This document shows positions 53,941 through 63,439 of a DNA stretch of 64,000 nt, in pieces. Source of the DNA: 66-474 sp964489055 (GTDB taxonomy: Bacteria; Pseudomonadota; Gammaproteobacteria; Xanthomonadales; Rhodanobacteraceae); the NCBI GenBank assembly GCA_964489055.1, contig CAZAXF010000008.1, positions 9,006-73,005 of the forward strand. The letters are read 5' to 3'. The notes under the pieces were generated by a model. It did no database searches. It worked only from the letters and a program-made list of their open reading frames with translations, and was not told the DNA's origin. Every line of letters begins with the position of its first letter. Within the stretch, counting starts at the first letter, position 1. Both the position numbers and the translations under genes were made by a program.

Positions 53941-55755
53941 ATGAAGCGACGCACAGTGTTGAAGTGGATTGCCGGCGCCCCCTTGCTGGCGGCTTTGCCG
54001 GAGACATTGTGGGCGAACGCTGTCGGAGCGGCGCGCACCTTGCACCGGGTGCGCCCGGGTGATCCCGGCTGGCCTTCGGCGGACGCATGGGCGACCTTGA
54101 AGAAACAGGTTGGCGGTCGCCTGACAAGACTCACCGATCCGCTGGCCGCGTGTCGCGCCGATCCATCAGGCAAGGCTTGTGCCGATTTCTTCACCGCGAT
54201 CCGCAATCCGTACTACATCCTCGACCACGCCAACCTCACGCAGACTTCGGGTTGGGTCGATGCGTGGACGTCGCAGCCGAGTGCGTACGCAGTCGCGGCG
54301 AAGTCCGCAGCCGACGTCGCCGCCGCGGTGGACTTCGCACGCGAGCATCGACTGCGACTGGTGGTGAAGGGCGCGGGACACAGTTACCAGGGCACCTCCG
54401 ACGCGCCGGATTCGCTGTTGGTGTGGACGCATCACATGGACGACATCGCGATGCTGGATGCGTTCGTACCCAGGGGCTGCGACGGGAAGATCAAGCCGCA
54501 GCCCGCGGTCAGCGTGGGCGCGGGACAAATCTGGGGGCGTACCTACGATGCGGTGACAACCAGGGGCGGCCGTTACGTGCAGGGCGGCGGTTGCCTGACG
54601 GTCGGTGTCGCCGGCCTCGTCAGCAGCGGCGGATTCGGCAGTTGGTCGAAGCAGTACGGTACGGCGGCGGCGAACCTGCTGGAAGCCGAGGTGGTCACGG
54701 CCGACGGCAGGATCCGTGTCGTCAACGCATGCAATGACCCGGATTTGTTCTGGGCCTTGAAGGGTGGTGGCGGTGGCAGCTTCGGCGTGATTACGCGCGT
54801 CACCCTGCGCACGCACGAATTGCCGAACTTCGTCGGCGTGGTGAACGCGAGTGTGCGGTCGAATTCCGACGCGGCGTACCGCCGCCTGATCGCGCACTTC
54901 GTCGATTTCTATCGCGAGAATCTGTTCAATCCGCACTGGGGCGAGACCGTCCATTTCGAGAACGGCCGCGTCCTGCGTGTCAGCATGGTGTGCCAGGGTC
55001 TGGACAAGTCGCAAGCGGAGGCCGCCTGGAAACCGTTCTTCGAGTTCGTGCGGGCGTCGCCGCACGACTATTCGTTCAGGCAGGCCCCGGAGGTGATGGC
55101 GTTCCCGGCGCGTGTGACGTGGAACCCCGAGGTGTTGCGGACATTCCCCGGCGCCGTGGTTGCCGACTCGCGGCCGAACGCACCCATCGGCAACATCGTC
55201 TGGACCGGTGATGCGAAGCAGTCGGGCCAGGTCTTGCATGGCTTTGGTTCGGCGTGGCTGCCGCAGCGTCTGCTGCAGCCCGATCGCCAGCAGCTCCTGG
55301 CCCGCGCGTTGTTCGCCGCCAGCCAGGAATGGGCTTTCTCACTGCACTTCAACAAGGGACTCGCCGGCGGGCAGAAAGCACAGATCGACAGGGCACGTGA
55401 TACGGCAACCAACCCGCAGGTGCTCGACGCGTTCGCGCTGGTCATCACCGGCAGCGGGGAGGGGCCGGCTTTCCCGGGCGTCGCGGGCCATGAGCCCAAC
55501 CTGAAAGCTGCACGGCACGACGCGGCAGCCAATGCCCGGATGATGGACGCATTGTACAAACTGGTTCCCGGCGCCGGATCCTACGTATCCGAAAGTGATT
55601 ACTTCCTCGAGGACTGGCAGCGTGCGTTCTGGGGCCCCAACTACGCGCGGCTGCTGTCGGTGAAAAGGCGTTACGATCCCGACGGCCTGTTCACCGTGCA
55701 CCACGGGGTCGGCTCGGAACAATGGAGCGCCGACGGCTTCACACGGGTAGCATGA
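53941..55755 (+). CDS. Exported FAD-linked oxidoreductase, bicovalent-flavin (BBE) type
   Basis: This 604-residue flavoprotein of the berberine bridge enzyme-like family has FAD-binding type 4 and BBE domains. The two FAD attachment sites seem present: His in KGAGHSYQGTSDAPD and Cys in GGGCLTVGVAGLVSSGG. The C-terminal BBE motif is NYARLLSVKRRYDPDGLF. The N-terminus MKRRTVLKWIAGAP carries a twin Arg followed by a hydrophobic stretch and WANAV, so Tat export of the folded holoenzyme is likely. Substrates of such enzymes include sugars and alkaloids; this one is unknown. Confidence 0.87.
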   Translation: MKRRTVLKWIAGAPLLAALPETLWANAVGAARTLHRVRPGDPGWPSADAWATLKKQVGGRLTRLTDPLAACRADPSGKACADFFTAIRNPYYILDHANLTQTSGWVDAWTSQPSAYAVAAKSAADVAAAVDFAREHRLRLVVKGAGHSYQGTSDAPDSLLVWTHHMDDIAMLDAFVPRGCDGKIKPQPAVSVGAGQIWGRTYDAVTTRGGRYVQGGGCLTVGVAGLVSSGGFGSWSKQYGTAAANLLEAEVVTADGRIRVVNACNDPDLFWALKGGGGGSFGVITRVTLRTHELPNFVGVVNASVRSNSDAAYRRLIAHFVDFYRENLFNPHWGETVHFENGRVLRVSMVCQGLDKSQAEAAWKPFFEFVRASPHDYSFRQAPEVMAFPARVTWNPEVLRTFPGAVVADSRPNAPIGNIVWTGDAKQSGQVLHGFGSAWLPQRLLQPDRQQLLARALFAASQEWAFSLHFNKGLAGGQKAQIDRARDTATNPQVLDAFALVITGSGEGPAFPGVAGHEPNLKAARHDAAANARMMDALYKLVPGAGSYVSESDYFLEDWQRAFWGPNYARLLSVKRRYDPDGLFTVHHGVGSEQWSADGFTRVA

Positions 55756-55786
55756 TCGAAGGATTGATGCCAGAAGGAGAGAGTCA

Positions 55787-56107
55787 GTGATCATCGTTAC
55801 CAGTCAAGACATTTCCGGCCACCGGATCACCGAAACCAAGGGCCAGGTGTTCGGCCTGGTGGTGCGCAGTCGCGGCCTCGGTGGCAACGTGATGGCGGGG
55901 CTGCGCTCGATCGTGGGCGGCGAAATCAACGAGTACACCCAGATGCTGGAGGAAGCCCGCCGCCACGCCACCGACCGCATGGTGCAGAACGCGCAGGCGA
56001 TGGGCGCCAACGCCATCGTGGCGATGCGCTTCGATTCATCCGAGATCGGCCAGACCATGAGCGAGATCGTGGCCTACGGCACCGCGGTGGTGGTCGAAAA
56101 GGAGTGA
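55787..56107 (+). CDS. YbjQ/UPF0145-family protein
   Basis: This 106-residue protein matches the YbjQ family (domain of unknown function formerly called heavy-metal binding): DISGHRITETKGQVFGLVVR, RSIVGGEINEYTQMLEEAR and AMGANAIVAMRFDSSEIG. It starts with GTG at 55787, preceded by AAGGAGAG. It forms a pentamer in known structures; its role is unclear. It is followed after 4 nt by a small membrane protein gene. Confidence 0.92.
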   Translation: MIIVTSQDISGHRITETKGQVFGLVVRSRGLGGNVMAGLRSIVGGEINEYTQMLEEARRHATDRMVQNAQAMGANAIVAMRFDSSEIGQTMSEIVAYGTAVVVEKE

Positions 56108-56111
56108 TGCA

Positions 56112-56351
56112 GTGCTGGTGATCGCGGTCTACGTCGTCGGCGCGCTGCTGCTGCTTGCCATCGCACTCGTGATCGAACGCTGGCGCTACAAGCGCATCCG
56201 CGATGAGCGCCCCGACCCGCGCTGGACCGACACCGGCGAACGTTTCGTCGATCCGGAAACCGGCGCGCTGACCGCGGTGTACTTCGATCCCGCCAGCGGC
56301 GAACGGCACTACCTTGCCGCAGAATCACGGACCGGGACACCGCGCAAGTGA
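56112..56351 (+). CDS. Small single-helix membrane protein
   Basis: This 79-residue protein has one N-terminal membrane helix (about 2-20, VIAVYVVGALLLLAIALVI) and a soluble tail rich in charged residues (RWTDTGERFVDPETGALTAVYF). GTG at 56112 is the only fitting start; GGAGTG lies just before it and overlaps the end of the YbjQ gene. I do not recognise a family. The linkage with YbjQ suggests a joint role. Confidence 0.62.
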   Translation: MLVIAVYVVGALLLLAIALVIERWRYKRIRDERPDPRWTDTGERFVDPETGALTAVYFDPASGERHYLAAESRTGTPRK

Positions 56352-56360
56352 GCAAAAAGC

Positions 56361-56399
56361 ACCCTCTCCCCCAACGGCAAAGCCGTTGGGGGAGAGGGT
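56361..56399. repeat. 18-bp-stem palindrome after the small membrane protein
   Basis: ACCCTCTCCCCCAACGGC / GCCGTTGGGGGAGAGGGT is perfect over 18 bp with a 3-nt loop, 9 nt after the stop codon. The longest perfect stem in the CCCTCTCCCCC family here. Confidence 0.9.
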
Positions 56400-56518
56400 C
56401 GGGGTGAGGGGGCGGCAATCCACCACCCACGTGCAACCGCCAGCCCGCCGCGGACCGGCTCATGCCGCTTCGAAGCGGGCTTGTTGCGCACAATGCGACC
56501 CCCGCCCCCTCACTCAAC

Positions 56519-56560
56519 CCTCTCCCCCGCAACGGGGTTGCGGGGGAGAGGACTTTTTTT
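56519..56560 (+). terminator. Intrinsic terminator of the CCCTCTCCCCC family
   Basis: CCTCTCCCCCGCAAC / GTTGCGGGGGAGAGG (56519-56533 and 56537-56551) followed by seven Ts (56554-56560). It would end plus-strand transcripts from the YbjQ pair and faces the minus-strand M16 gene. Confidence 0.85.
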
Positions 56561-56611
56561 GAGCTTCGCAGGACGGGCATCGCCCGCCGTGGAACCTGCC
56601 TCTGTACGGCC

Positions 56612-59329
56612 TCAATGCTTCTTCGGCGTCGGACCCTGCACGACCTGCGCCAGGTGCGTGGGATGCACGTATTTCCTGAAAGCGTCCTGCACCTGTGCGG
56701 CGCTGAGATCGAGGTAGTGCCGCGCCGCCACCATCGGCTCGTCCAGCGGCTCGCCGTTGATGCTCCATGCGAGCAGCGAACGCGCAATGTTGTTCACGCT
56801 CGACACTTCCAGTGGAATCGAGCGGATGCGCGCCTGCTTGGCGTTGGTCAGCTCACTGGGCTTGACCGGGGTGTTGCGCATTTCGTCCAGGTTCTTCGTG
56901 ATCAACCCATCCACTGGCTTCACCTTGTCCGGATCGCTGCCGTAGCGGACGTAGAAGAACGAACGCGAGCGGTCGAAGCGCATGCCCGAACCGGCACCAT
57001 AGGCATAGCCGTGGTTGACGCGCACGTCGACCATCAGGCGCGAGGCGAACCCGTTGCCGCCCAGGACCTCGTTGCCCAGTTGCAGCGCGTAACGGTCGGG
57101 GTTGTGCAGGTTGAGTTCCAGCGACTGGCCCATGAACACCTGGTCCTGTGACGCATAGGCGTTGTGCACCACCGTGTAGCTGGCCGGATTCACCGGTACG
57201 GGCTTGGGAATCACGTCGGGCTTCGGCCCGGTGGCCTTCCATGCGCCGAAATACTTGACGACCTCGGCTTTGGCTTCCGCGGGGGCCACGTCGCCGACCA
57301 CCACGATGGTGGTCATGTCCGGACGGTACACGTTGGCGAAGTAGTCCTTGACGTCGGGCAGCGTCAGCGCGTTCACGGTCTTGGGCGTCGCCTCGCGCAG
57401 CGCGGGGTCGCCGGCGGGATAGATACCCTTGAACAGGGCACGGAACATCTTGTAGCGCGGCGATTGCAGTCGGCCGGCGAGCGTGCGCGCCAGCGTCTTC
57501 TGTTTGACGCCGAACGCCTTGGCCGGCAGTGCGGGATGCAGCTCGTTGTCGGCCAGCAGTTGCATGCCGCGGTCGAAATGCTCGCTGGGAACGGCAAGGT
57601 GGAAGGTGCTGCCCGCCGATTCGGTGGCCGCGATTTCGTCCAGCGCCTTGTGGAACGCGGCACGATCCAGCGTGGTGGTGCCGTAGTCGAACAGCGAGCC
57701 CAGCAGCTGGCCGACACCCTCCTGGCCCTTGGGTGCCTGCAGGTCCTCGTTGCTGTCGATCCGGCCGTACACGGTGACCGTCTTGCTCACCTTGGTCGGC
57801 TGCACGATCAACGTGATGCCGTTGGACAGGGTCATCTTCACCGGATCGAGCGTCCAGTGGGGCATCTGCAGCTTGGCAAGCTGTTTCGTGGCCCACTCCG
57901 GCAGCGGCGCGTCCAGCTTGTCGTTGCTGGCGAACGACTCGGTGCCGCCGAAGCCCTGGCTGTTGGGCGGGCGCTTGCCGTTGGGGTTGGGCGTCAGCAC
58001 CACGGTGACGCGCTGGCCGGGTTGCAGGTACTCGCGCGCAACGCGATCGACATCCTGCGGCGTGACCGCGAGGATCTGGTCAAGGGCCTGCTTCGGTGAA
58101 TCCAGTCCCCGCCATGCCAGCGCCTGCGACCAGGACTCGGCCAGGCGCATCGGGCTGTTCTTGCTGAACTCGTACTGCGCCTTCTCCTGGCGCTTCGCGG
58201 CCTCGACCAGGTCGGACGACACCCCGTTTTTCAGCACTTCATTGATCACGCCATCGAGGTATCCCCTGGCCTGGCTGCTGTCGCCGCCCTTCGGAAAGCC
58301 GACCTCGACGGCGCCGATGCCGCCGTGCGTGAAGGGCTCTGACCAGGCGTCGGCCGACAGCACCTTGCCCTCGGCGGCCAGGTCGGACAGCTTGCTGCGC
58401 GAGTTGTTCAGCACGTCGAGCAGCACCTGCATCGCGGCGTAGTCCGTGTCCTGCTGCCCCGGCGTGCGGAACAGGTATTGCACGGTTCCGGTCGCATCCG
58501 GCGTGCTCCTGGCGATCGTTTGCGGCTTGAACGGCTGCAGCTTCACCGGCTTGCGCTCGGACAGGTTGCCTTTCGGGATCGACCCGAACAGCTCGCGCAC
58601 CTTGGCCAGCGTCGCCTCGGGATCGACGTCACCCGCGATCACCAGGATCGCGTTGTTGGGCCGGTACCACTTGTTGTAGAACCCTTGCAGGATCTTGCCG
58701 GTGGTCTTGTCGAAGCTCGGGCGCGACCCCAGCGCGCCCTCGGCATAACCCGTACCGGCGTAAAGGATCTTCTCGGCCTGCTGGAAGGCGAGGAAGGAGG
58801 GATCGGAAATGTCGCGCGAGACTTCCTGCTCAATCGCGCCCTTTTCCAGGTCCCAGTCCTTGTCGGTCAGTTGCGCGCCACGCATGCGGATCGATTCGAT
58901 GTGCAGCAGCATGTCCAGGTACTGCGCAGGCGCGACGAAGAAGTACTGCGTCGCGTCGTTGGTGGTGAACGCGTTGTTCTCGGCGCCCATCTTGCCGGTC
59001 ATCTCGTTGAGCTGCGCGCCGGTCATGCCCTTCGAGTTGCGGAACATCATGTGTTCCAGCGCGTGCGCGGTGCCGGGAAAGCCCTTGGGCGTTTCGTAGC
59101 TGCCGGCGAGGTAGGTGATCTGGGTGGTGACCATCGGCGCCAACGTGTCGCGCACGATCACCACGCGCAGGCCGTTGTCGAGGGTGGCGCGGGTGACGTT
59201 GGTCGCCTGCGCCGGTGCGGACACGGCGGGCGCGTCGGCGGCGAGGGCGCTGGACATGCCGATCGCGGAAAGTCCGATGCCGAGCAGGATACCCAGCGCG
59301 ATGGGGACAGGCTTGCCATGATGCTTCAT
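56612..59329 (-). CDS. Exported M16-family zinc metalloprotease (two-domain)
   Basis: This 905-residue periplasmic protein has a signal peptide (LGILLGIGLSAIGMSSALA) and tandem M16 repeats. The inverted zinc motif HALEH is at residues 89-93 (His89, Glu92, His93), with a downstream Glu in KGAIEQEVSRD. The second half carries the inactive partner domain. M16 proteins degrade short peptides or clear targeting peptides. The start MKHHGKPVPIALG has GGAGG upstream; longer in-frame starts would give a non-native N-terminus. It is convergent with the YbjQ pair. Confidence 0.92.
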   Translation of the reverse strand: MKHHGKPVPIALGILLGIGLSAIGMSSALAADAPAVSAPAQATNVTRATLDNGLRVVIVRDTLAPMVTTQITYLAGSYETPKGFPGTAHALEHMMFRNSKGMTGAQLNEMTGKMGAENNAFTTNDATQYFFVAPAQYLDMLLHIESIRMRGAQLTDKDWDLEKGAIEQEVSRDISDPSFLAFQQAEKILYAGTGYAEGALGSRPSFDKTTGKILQGFYNKWYRPNNAILVIAGDVDPEATLAKVRELFGSIPKGNLSERKPVKLQPFKPQTIARSTPDATGTVQYLFRTPGQQDTDYAAMQVLLDVLNNSRSKLSDLAAEGKVLSADAWSEPFTHGGIGAVEVGFPKGGDSSQARGYLDGVINEVLKNGVSSDLVEAAKRQEKAQYEFSKNSPMRLAESWSQALAWRGLDSPKQALDQILAVTPQDVDRVAREYLQPGQRVTVVLTPNPNGKRPPNSQGFGGTESFASNDKLDAPLPEWATKQLAKLQMPHWTLDPVKMTLSNGITLIVQPTKVSKTVTVYGRIDSNEDLQAPKGQEGVGQLLGSLFDYGTTTLDRAAFHKALDEIAATESAGSTFHLAVPSEHFDRGMQLLADNELHPALPAKAFGVKQKTLARTLAGRLQSPRYKMFRALFKGIYPAGDPALREATPKTVNALTLPDVKDYFANVYRPDMTTIVVVGDVAPAEAKAEVVKYFGAWKATGPKPDVIPKPVPVNPASYTVVHNAYASQDQVFMGQSLELNLHNPDRYALQLGNEVLGGNGFASRLMVDVRVNHGYAYGAGSGMRFDRSRSFFYVRYGSDPDKVKPVDGLITKNLDEMRNTPVKPSELTNAKQARIRSIPLEVSSVNNIARSLLAWSINGEPLDEPMVAARHYLDLSAAQVQDAFRKYVHPTHLAQVVQGPTPKKH

Positions 59330-59726
59330 CGTTGAACCTCCATGCTGACGAGAAGGGATTGCCGGTCGTGACGCCCTCGAACGCCGCGGGCCAACCCGCC
59401 GAGGGTAGCGACGCACGGCTGCCGGCCACAACATGACCGATGGCACGGCCGCGGGCGGCCCGACCCTTGTACCCGGCCTGATCCTGCATACCGGGTCGCC
59501 ATCCCGCCGTGGCACCTATGGAAATGGCGGCGGGTGGTTTTCCCGCGCGTGACCGGCACGACCGCCTGACGCGCGCGTCGCCTGCCGCGCCGGCTGACGC
59601 GTGGAAGTCGATTGCGTATCATGGACAGCGTTCCGTTCCGTCGCTGGGAGACGAGGGATCGCGCCGGCCAGGGATCACCCGGCCCGCCCGGCGCCCCGGC
59701 GTGGCCACCGCCACCGACGCATCTGC
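59330..59726. other. Divergent gap before AraC gene
   Basis: No gene is supported in the 400 bp between the divergent M16 and AraC genes. The sequence is GC-rich without clear inverted repeats. It must hold both promoters; I see none of near-consensus form. Confidence 0.45.
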
Positions 59727-60722
59727 ATGCGCAAGACCGGCTACAACCCGACCCCCGTGACTTCCGACGCGCGCTTCCGCCGCGCCAGCACCGGGTCCGT
59801 GCCCGCGGGCCAACGCCTGGACTTCTGGCGCAGCCTGTTCGTGGCCTCGCGCATCGAGCGTCCGCGTGGGCTGGCCAGCACCGCTTTTCGCGGCGAACTG
59901 GTCACCGGCAACGCCAGCGACGGGATCATGTTTTCCACCCTGCAGGGCGACCCGGTCACTTGCCATTTCGGCGAGCGCGACAGCGGCATCGTGCTGCTGG
60001 GTTGCATCCGCTCCGGCACCATGCGCATCGAACACGGGCGCAGTGAGCGGCTGGCCCTTGCCTCCGGCAGCGGCCTGCTGCTGGCCGACTGCGATCGCCA
60101 CTTCACCACCACGTCGGATCGCTACGGCCTGACCTACCTGGCCCTGCCGCGGCGCCTGGTCACCAACACCCTGGGCACCAACCCGGTGGCCCGCAATGGC
60201 GCGGTGCGGACCTTGCCCGACAATCCACTGGCGGCCAGCTACCAGTCCCTGTTGCGGTGGATGGGCGATCGCCTTGCCGATGGGCGTTCGGTGCCGGGCG
60301 CGGCAGCGTTGCACACCGCGCGGGCCCTCGCGATTGCCACCCTGGTGCGCGCCGCGGGACGCTGGCGCGGGCTGCCCGCGCCGCTGGACGACGCGCTGTT
60401 CCTCGCGGCCCGTTACCAGCTTGCCTGTCGTGCCGGCGACGCCGGCATCACCGCGGCACGCATCGCCGCGATCCTGGGCTGCTCGCGCGCCCACCTCTAC
60501 CGCCTGTTTGCAGCCCGTGATTGCACCATCGCCGGCGAGCTCAGGACCTTGCGCCTGCAACGCGCACGCCGGTTGCTGACCAGTCACCCCACGCTGACGG
60601 TGGGTGCGGTGGCCAGCCAGTGCGGCTATCTCGAACACTCCGCCTTCGACCGCGCCTTCCAGCGCGCCCACCGGATGACACCCGGAGACTACCGCCGGCA
60701 GGCCATGCGCCGCCGCGCCTGA
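59727..60722 (+). CDS. AraC-family transcriptional regulator
   Basis: This 331-residue regulator has an N-terminal AraC_binding_2-like sensing region (about 20-190, GQRLDFWRSLFVASRIERP) and a C-terminal double helix-turn-helix (about 230-325) with ITAARIAAILGCSRAHLYRL and VGAVASQCGYLEHSAFDRAF. The ATG at 59727 starts MRKTGYNPTP; a longer in-frame start lacks support. It is divergent from the M16 protease gene, which it may control, although no dyad was found between them. Confidence 0.87.
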   Translation: MRKTGYNPTPVTSDARFRRASTGSVPAGQRLDFWRSLFVASRIERPRGLASTAFRGELVTGNASDGIMFSTLQGDPVTCHFGERDSGIVLLGCIRSGTMRIEHGRSERLALASGSGLLLADCDRHFTTTSDRYGLTYLALPRRLVTNTLGTNPVARNGAVRTLPDNPLAASYQSLLRWMGDRLADGRSVPGAAALHTARALAIATLVRAAGRWRGLPAPLDDALFLAARYQLACRAGDAGITAARIAAILGCSRAHLYRLFAARDCTIAGELRTLRLQRARRLLTSHPTLTVGAVASQCGYLEHSAFDRAFQRAHRMTPGDYRRQAMRRRA

Positions 60723-60749
60723 TCCCTTCCTGCCCGATGCCGCCTCCGC

Positions 60750-61035
60750 GCTTGCGTGGCGTGCACTTCGTGCACGACGGGATTCCGCCGGATGCGCGAT
60801 GTTTCATCGTGCGCGGAGCGCACGCTGCGAGACCGCGTGCTTTCGCGCTCCCGCTTGTGTAGCGTGCACTTCGTGCACGACGGGATTCCCTCGGATGCGC
60901 GATGTTTCATCGTGCGCGGAGCGCACGCTACGAGACCGCGTGCTTTCGCGCTCCCGCTTGTGTAGCGTGCACTTCGTGCACGATGGGAATGCGACGGTTG
61001 CGCGATGTTTCATCGTGCGCGGAGCGCACGCTGCG
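60750..61035. repeat. REP-like tandem array, 103-bp period
   Basis: GTGCACTTCGTGCAC palindromes at 60761, 60864 and 60967 are exactly 103 bp apart. Each is followed by the hairpin CGTGCGCGGAGCGCACG and a common spacer. The last copy encodes the final residues and stop codon of copD on the minus strand. Confidence 0.93.
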
Positions 61036-62047
61036 CGCTGCGTGCGATGTCGAGCGGCGCCGGCGCGGGTGTGTGAAGCGGCTGGAAGCGGGGAGGGATC
61101 CGGGCGGCGGAGGATGTCTGTGCTCGTGGCGCATCGGCAGGCGGCATGGCGTGGATCAGGACGGCGGTGGTGCCGATCACGGCGAGGCCGAGCAGGGCTT
61201 CGACCAGCACGGCGCGTGCGCAGGTGCGAAGGATCGTGGCATCACGCGCTCCGGATGAAGTCGCGGCACGGCGCAGCCGCGGCAGCTTGAAGTAACGGTT
61301 GTGCGCGCCGATCGCGATCATCGTGAGCACGATCGCGAGTTTCACGTCGAGGATGATGCCGTAGCGCGACGTCCACATCGCGGAGAATCCGCCGAGCTGG
61401 GTGGCGGCGTTGTAGATGCCGCAGGCCACCAGCACCGCCAGCGCGATGCCCGACAGCGTGGACAGGCGCTGGAAGATTTCCGCGCCACGGCCGATGGCGG
61501 CGTGCCCGGCGCGCAACAGTGTCGGAAAGATCGCCAGCGACATCCCGAAGATGGCGCCGACCCACGCACCCGCGGCGAGGATGTGCAACCAGTCGATCCA
61601 CACCGCGAGGGTGAAATCGCCATGATCGGCGGGATGGCCGGTTTCGCTGCGGGTCAGCGTGATCGCGGCCACCGCCAGCAACATCGCCCAGCCGGACCAG
61701 CGCGTGCCGCGGTGGCGCGCCTTGAACCCCCAGCCAAGCCACAGCACGGCCAGCGCCGGGATGCGCCACCACCAGATGTGCCCGAAATGCGTGACCTCGA
61801 GCGCGAGGCGCATGTCGCCGAACAGACCGCTCCAGGTGCCGCCGTTCAGTTCCAGGGTGCGCGAAAGCAGGATGCCGAACGCTGCCAGCGTCAGCAGCGC
61901 GAGCATCGCACCCTCGGTGCGCCACAGGCTGCCGCGAAGATCGTCGCCGGCGTGCGGCGGCAGCACCGCGAGATCGCATGCCAGCAAGCCGATCGCCGCG
62001 ATCAGCGTGACGATGTCAAACGCGCTGAGGGCGATCGAGAGTGGCGT
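61010..62047 (-). CDS. copD: CopD-family copper resistance membrane protein
   Basis: This 345-residue protein has about eight membrane helices and the CopD domain (about 150-270, HILAAGAWVGAIFGMSLAIFP and RYGIILDVKLAIVLTMIAIGAHNRY). CopD works with CopC to move copper across the inner membrane. The reading frame begins right after the copC stop with an ACG codon (62047-62045) at the expected start, followed by PLSIALSAFDIVTLIAAIG, which completes the first helix; AAGGA lies 9 nt upstream. A TTG at 61987 is the first standard start but would cut that helix. The C-terminal RSAQRALRAR is encoded by the REP array. Confidence 0.8.
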   Translation of the reverse strand, partial: TPLSIALSAFDIVTLIAAIGLLACDLAVLPPHAGDDLRGSLWRTEGAMLALLTLAAFGILLSRTLELNGGTWSGLFGDMRLALEVTHFGHIWWWRIPALAVLWLGWGFKARHRGTRWSGWAMLLAVAAITLTRSETGHPADHGDFTLAVWIDWLHILAAGAWVGAIFGMSLAIFPTLLRAGHAAIGRGAEIFQRLSTLSGIALAVLVACGIYNAATQLGGFSAMWTSRYGIILDVKLAIVLTMIAIGAHNRYFKLPRLRRAATSSGARDATILRTCARAVLVEALLGLAVIGTTAVLIHAMPPADAPRAQTSSAARIPPRFQPLHTPAPAPLDIARSAQRALRAR

Positions 62048-62050
62048 TGC

Positions 62051-62425
62051 TCAGGTTCCTTGTTTCACCGTGAACGCGAATTGGCCTTCGGTGTGGTGAC
62101 CGTCGCGCGCAATCACGCTCCAGTACACCACGTACCTGCCCGGCGCCAGCTTCGGCGGCAGGGTGGTTTCAAGCAAGGCGTGGTTTCTCGCGTCCACCTT
62201 GCCCTTGCCGGTGCTGACCTGCGTGCCGGCCGCGTTCCTGACCTTGAGGGTCGAGAACACCGGCTCGATGTCACCGTCGAACCATACCTTCACCTGCTTG
62301 GGCGCCGTGGTGACGGTGGCGCCGACGTGGGGCGAGGAATTGTCGGGAAACGCGTGCGCCCACGCCGCAGGCGCAGCGCCCAGTGCGATCACGAGTGTCG
62401 CGGTGGCGATGACCAGGTTGCGCAT
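62051..62425 (-). CDS. copC: CopC-family periplasmic copper-binding protein
   Basis: This 124-residue protein has a signal peptide (LVIATATLVIALGAAPAAWA) and the CopC beta-barrel. Cu(II) ligands are likely the N-terminal His of mature HAFPDNSSP and the His-His in IARDGHHTEGQFAF, while Asp in the WFDGDIEPVF region is also conserved. The Cu(I) Met-rich loop of some homologues is not seen, so a Cu(II)-only site is likely. It lies 14 nt after the upstream exported protein gene and 3 nt before the copD start codon. Confidence 0.93.
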   Translation of the reverse strand: MRNLVIATATLVIALGAAPAAWAHAFPDNSSPHVGATVTTAPKQVKVWFDGDIEPVFSTLKVRNAAGTQVSTGKGKVDARNHALLETTLPPKLAPGRYVVYWSVIARDGHHTEGQFAFTVKQGT

Positions 62426-62439
62426 GGTGTTGTCTCCAG

Positions 62440-63321
62440 TCAGCGGAACAACGGCGCGCCGAAACTGTGCGGTGCGAGGTCGTCGAGGTAGAAATCGAAT
62501 CCGAACATGATGCCGAGGGAATTGCCGGTGCGGTGGTTCACGGGCGCCAGCAGTTCGACGCCCCACTGTACGTCGCGGCCGATCCAGATCACGCCCGGCG
62601 CGATGTAGCCCGTGGTCTGGCCGTGGCAGCCGCGGTCGAGGCAGGTCTGCATCGGCAGTTCCACGATCGGCACCATCTTGTCGAAAGGCGCCTTGATGCC
62701 GTGGTACTTCACGAAATCCTGCAGGTAGGGGATGCTGTATTGCAGCGACAGGCCCCAGTCCAGCATGCGCGGTTCGTTGCTGTCGGTCGGGAAATCCACC
62801 GCCACCGCGCCGGTGACGGCGAACGGGCGCAGCCACGCGGTGTGCAGCTTGCCCAGGCCCTGGCCGAAATCGAACTCGGCCGACCAGGTGGAAAAGTCGT
62901 CACGCACCGCGCGGCTGCCGGTGTGGCCGATGGTGTCGCTGATCGAGAAAGATCCGATCGACTCGGTGTCGGCCTTGCGGTACACCTGCCACACGCCGCC
63001 GATCGCCACGTTGCCCCAGCCGTGCACCGCGGGCATGCCGCCACCGGTGGCACCGAAATAATCGGTCTCGGCGGTGAGCGAGAAGTTGCGCGTGATCGGC
63101 TTGGTGACCGACAGGTCCAGGTCGTTCTGGTCGACCCCGTGGTCGCGGATGTGGCTGAACACCAGCGGCAGCTCGGCGCCGATGCCGGGGTCGTCAAAGT
63201 TCAACGTGGAGGGAAAAAGCCGCTGGCCGGCGATGGCGTGGGCGCTGGCGATTCCGGTACCGCAAACGGTCAGCGCGAGCGCCACGGTCAGTGTCCGTCT
63301 GACAATGAGAACGCATCGCAT
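62440..63321 (-). CDS. Exported protein of the copper cluster, probable outer-membrane barrel
   Basis: This 293-residue protein has a signal sequence (LTVALALTVCGTGIASAHA) and alternating hydrophobic and polar strands ending in an aromatic C-terminus (SFGAPLFR), which suggests a beta-barrel or periplasmic beta protein of the transporter/MetA-pathway type. A Cys pair occurs in MQTCLDRGCHGQTTG, a CxxxxCH arrangement that might bind metal. The ATG at 63321 gives the signal peptide; the frame extends upstream only through REP DNA. Being first in the copper operon before copC and copD, it may help with copper export or sensing; no exact family is recognised. Confidence 0.6.
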   Translation of the reverse strand: MRCVLIVRRTLTVALALTVCGTGIASAHAIAGQRLFPSTLNFDDPGIGAELPLVFSHIRDHGVDQNDLDLSVTKPITRNFSLTAETDYFGATGGGMPAVHGWGNVAIGGVWQVYRKADTESIGSFSISDTIGHTGSRAVRDDFSTWSAEFDFGQGLGKLHTAWLRPFAVTGAVAVDFPTDSNEPRMLDWGLSLQYSIPYLQDFVKYHGIKAPFDKMVPIVELPMQTCLDRGCHGQTTGYIAPGVIWIGRDVQWGVELLAPVNHRTGNSLGIMFGFDFYLDDLAPHSFGAPLFR

Positions 63322-63439
63322 TCGCGTAGTGTATCGACGCGTAGGCCACTTGTGCAATCGAAAGGTGTCAAAACCGCTTTCTGACGTGCGGTCAGGGGTG
63401 CGGGACAGGTGCGGGGACTTGTCGGTCGGATCGTGTCCG

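Noticed and set aside
60723..61290. Open frames in the REP arrays near 60.8 kb
   Set aside because: Repeated RARSARCETACFRAP-type peptides are simply the 103-bp unit translated.
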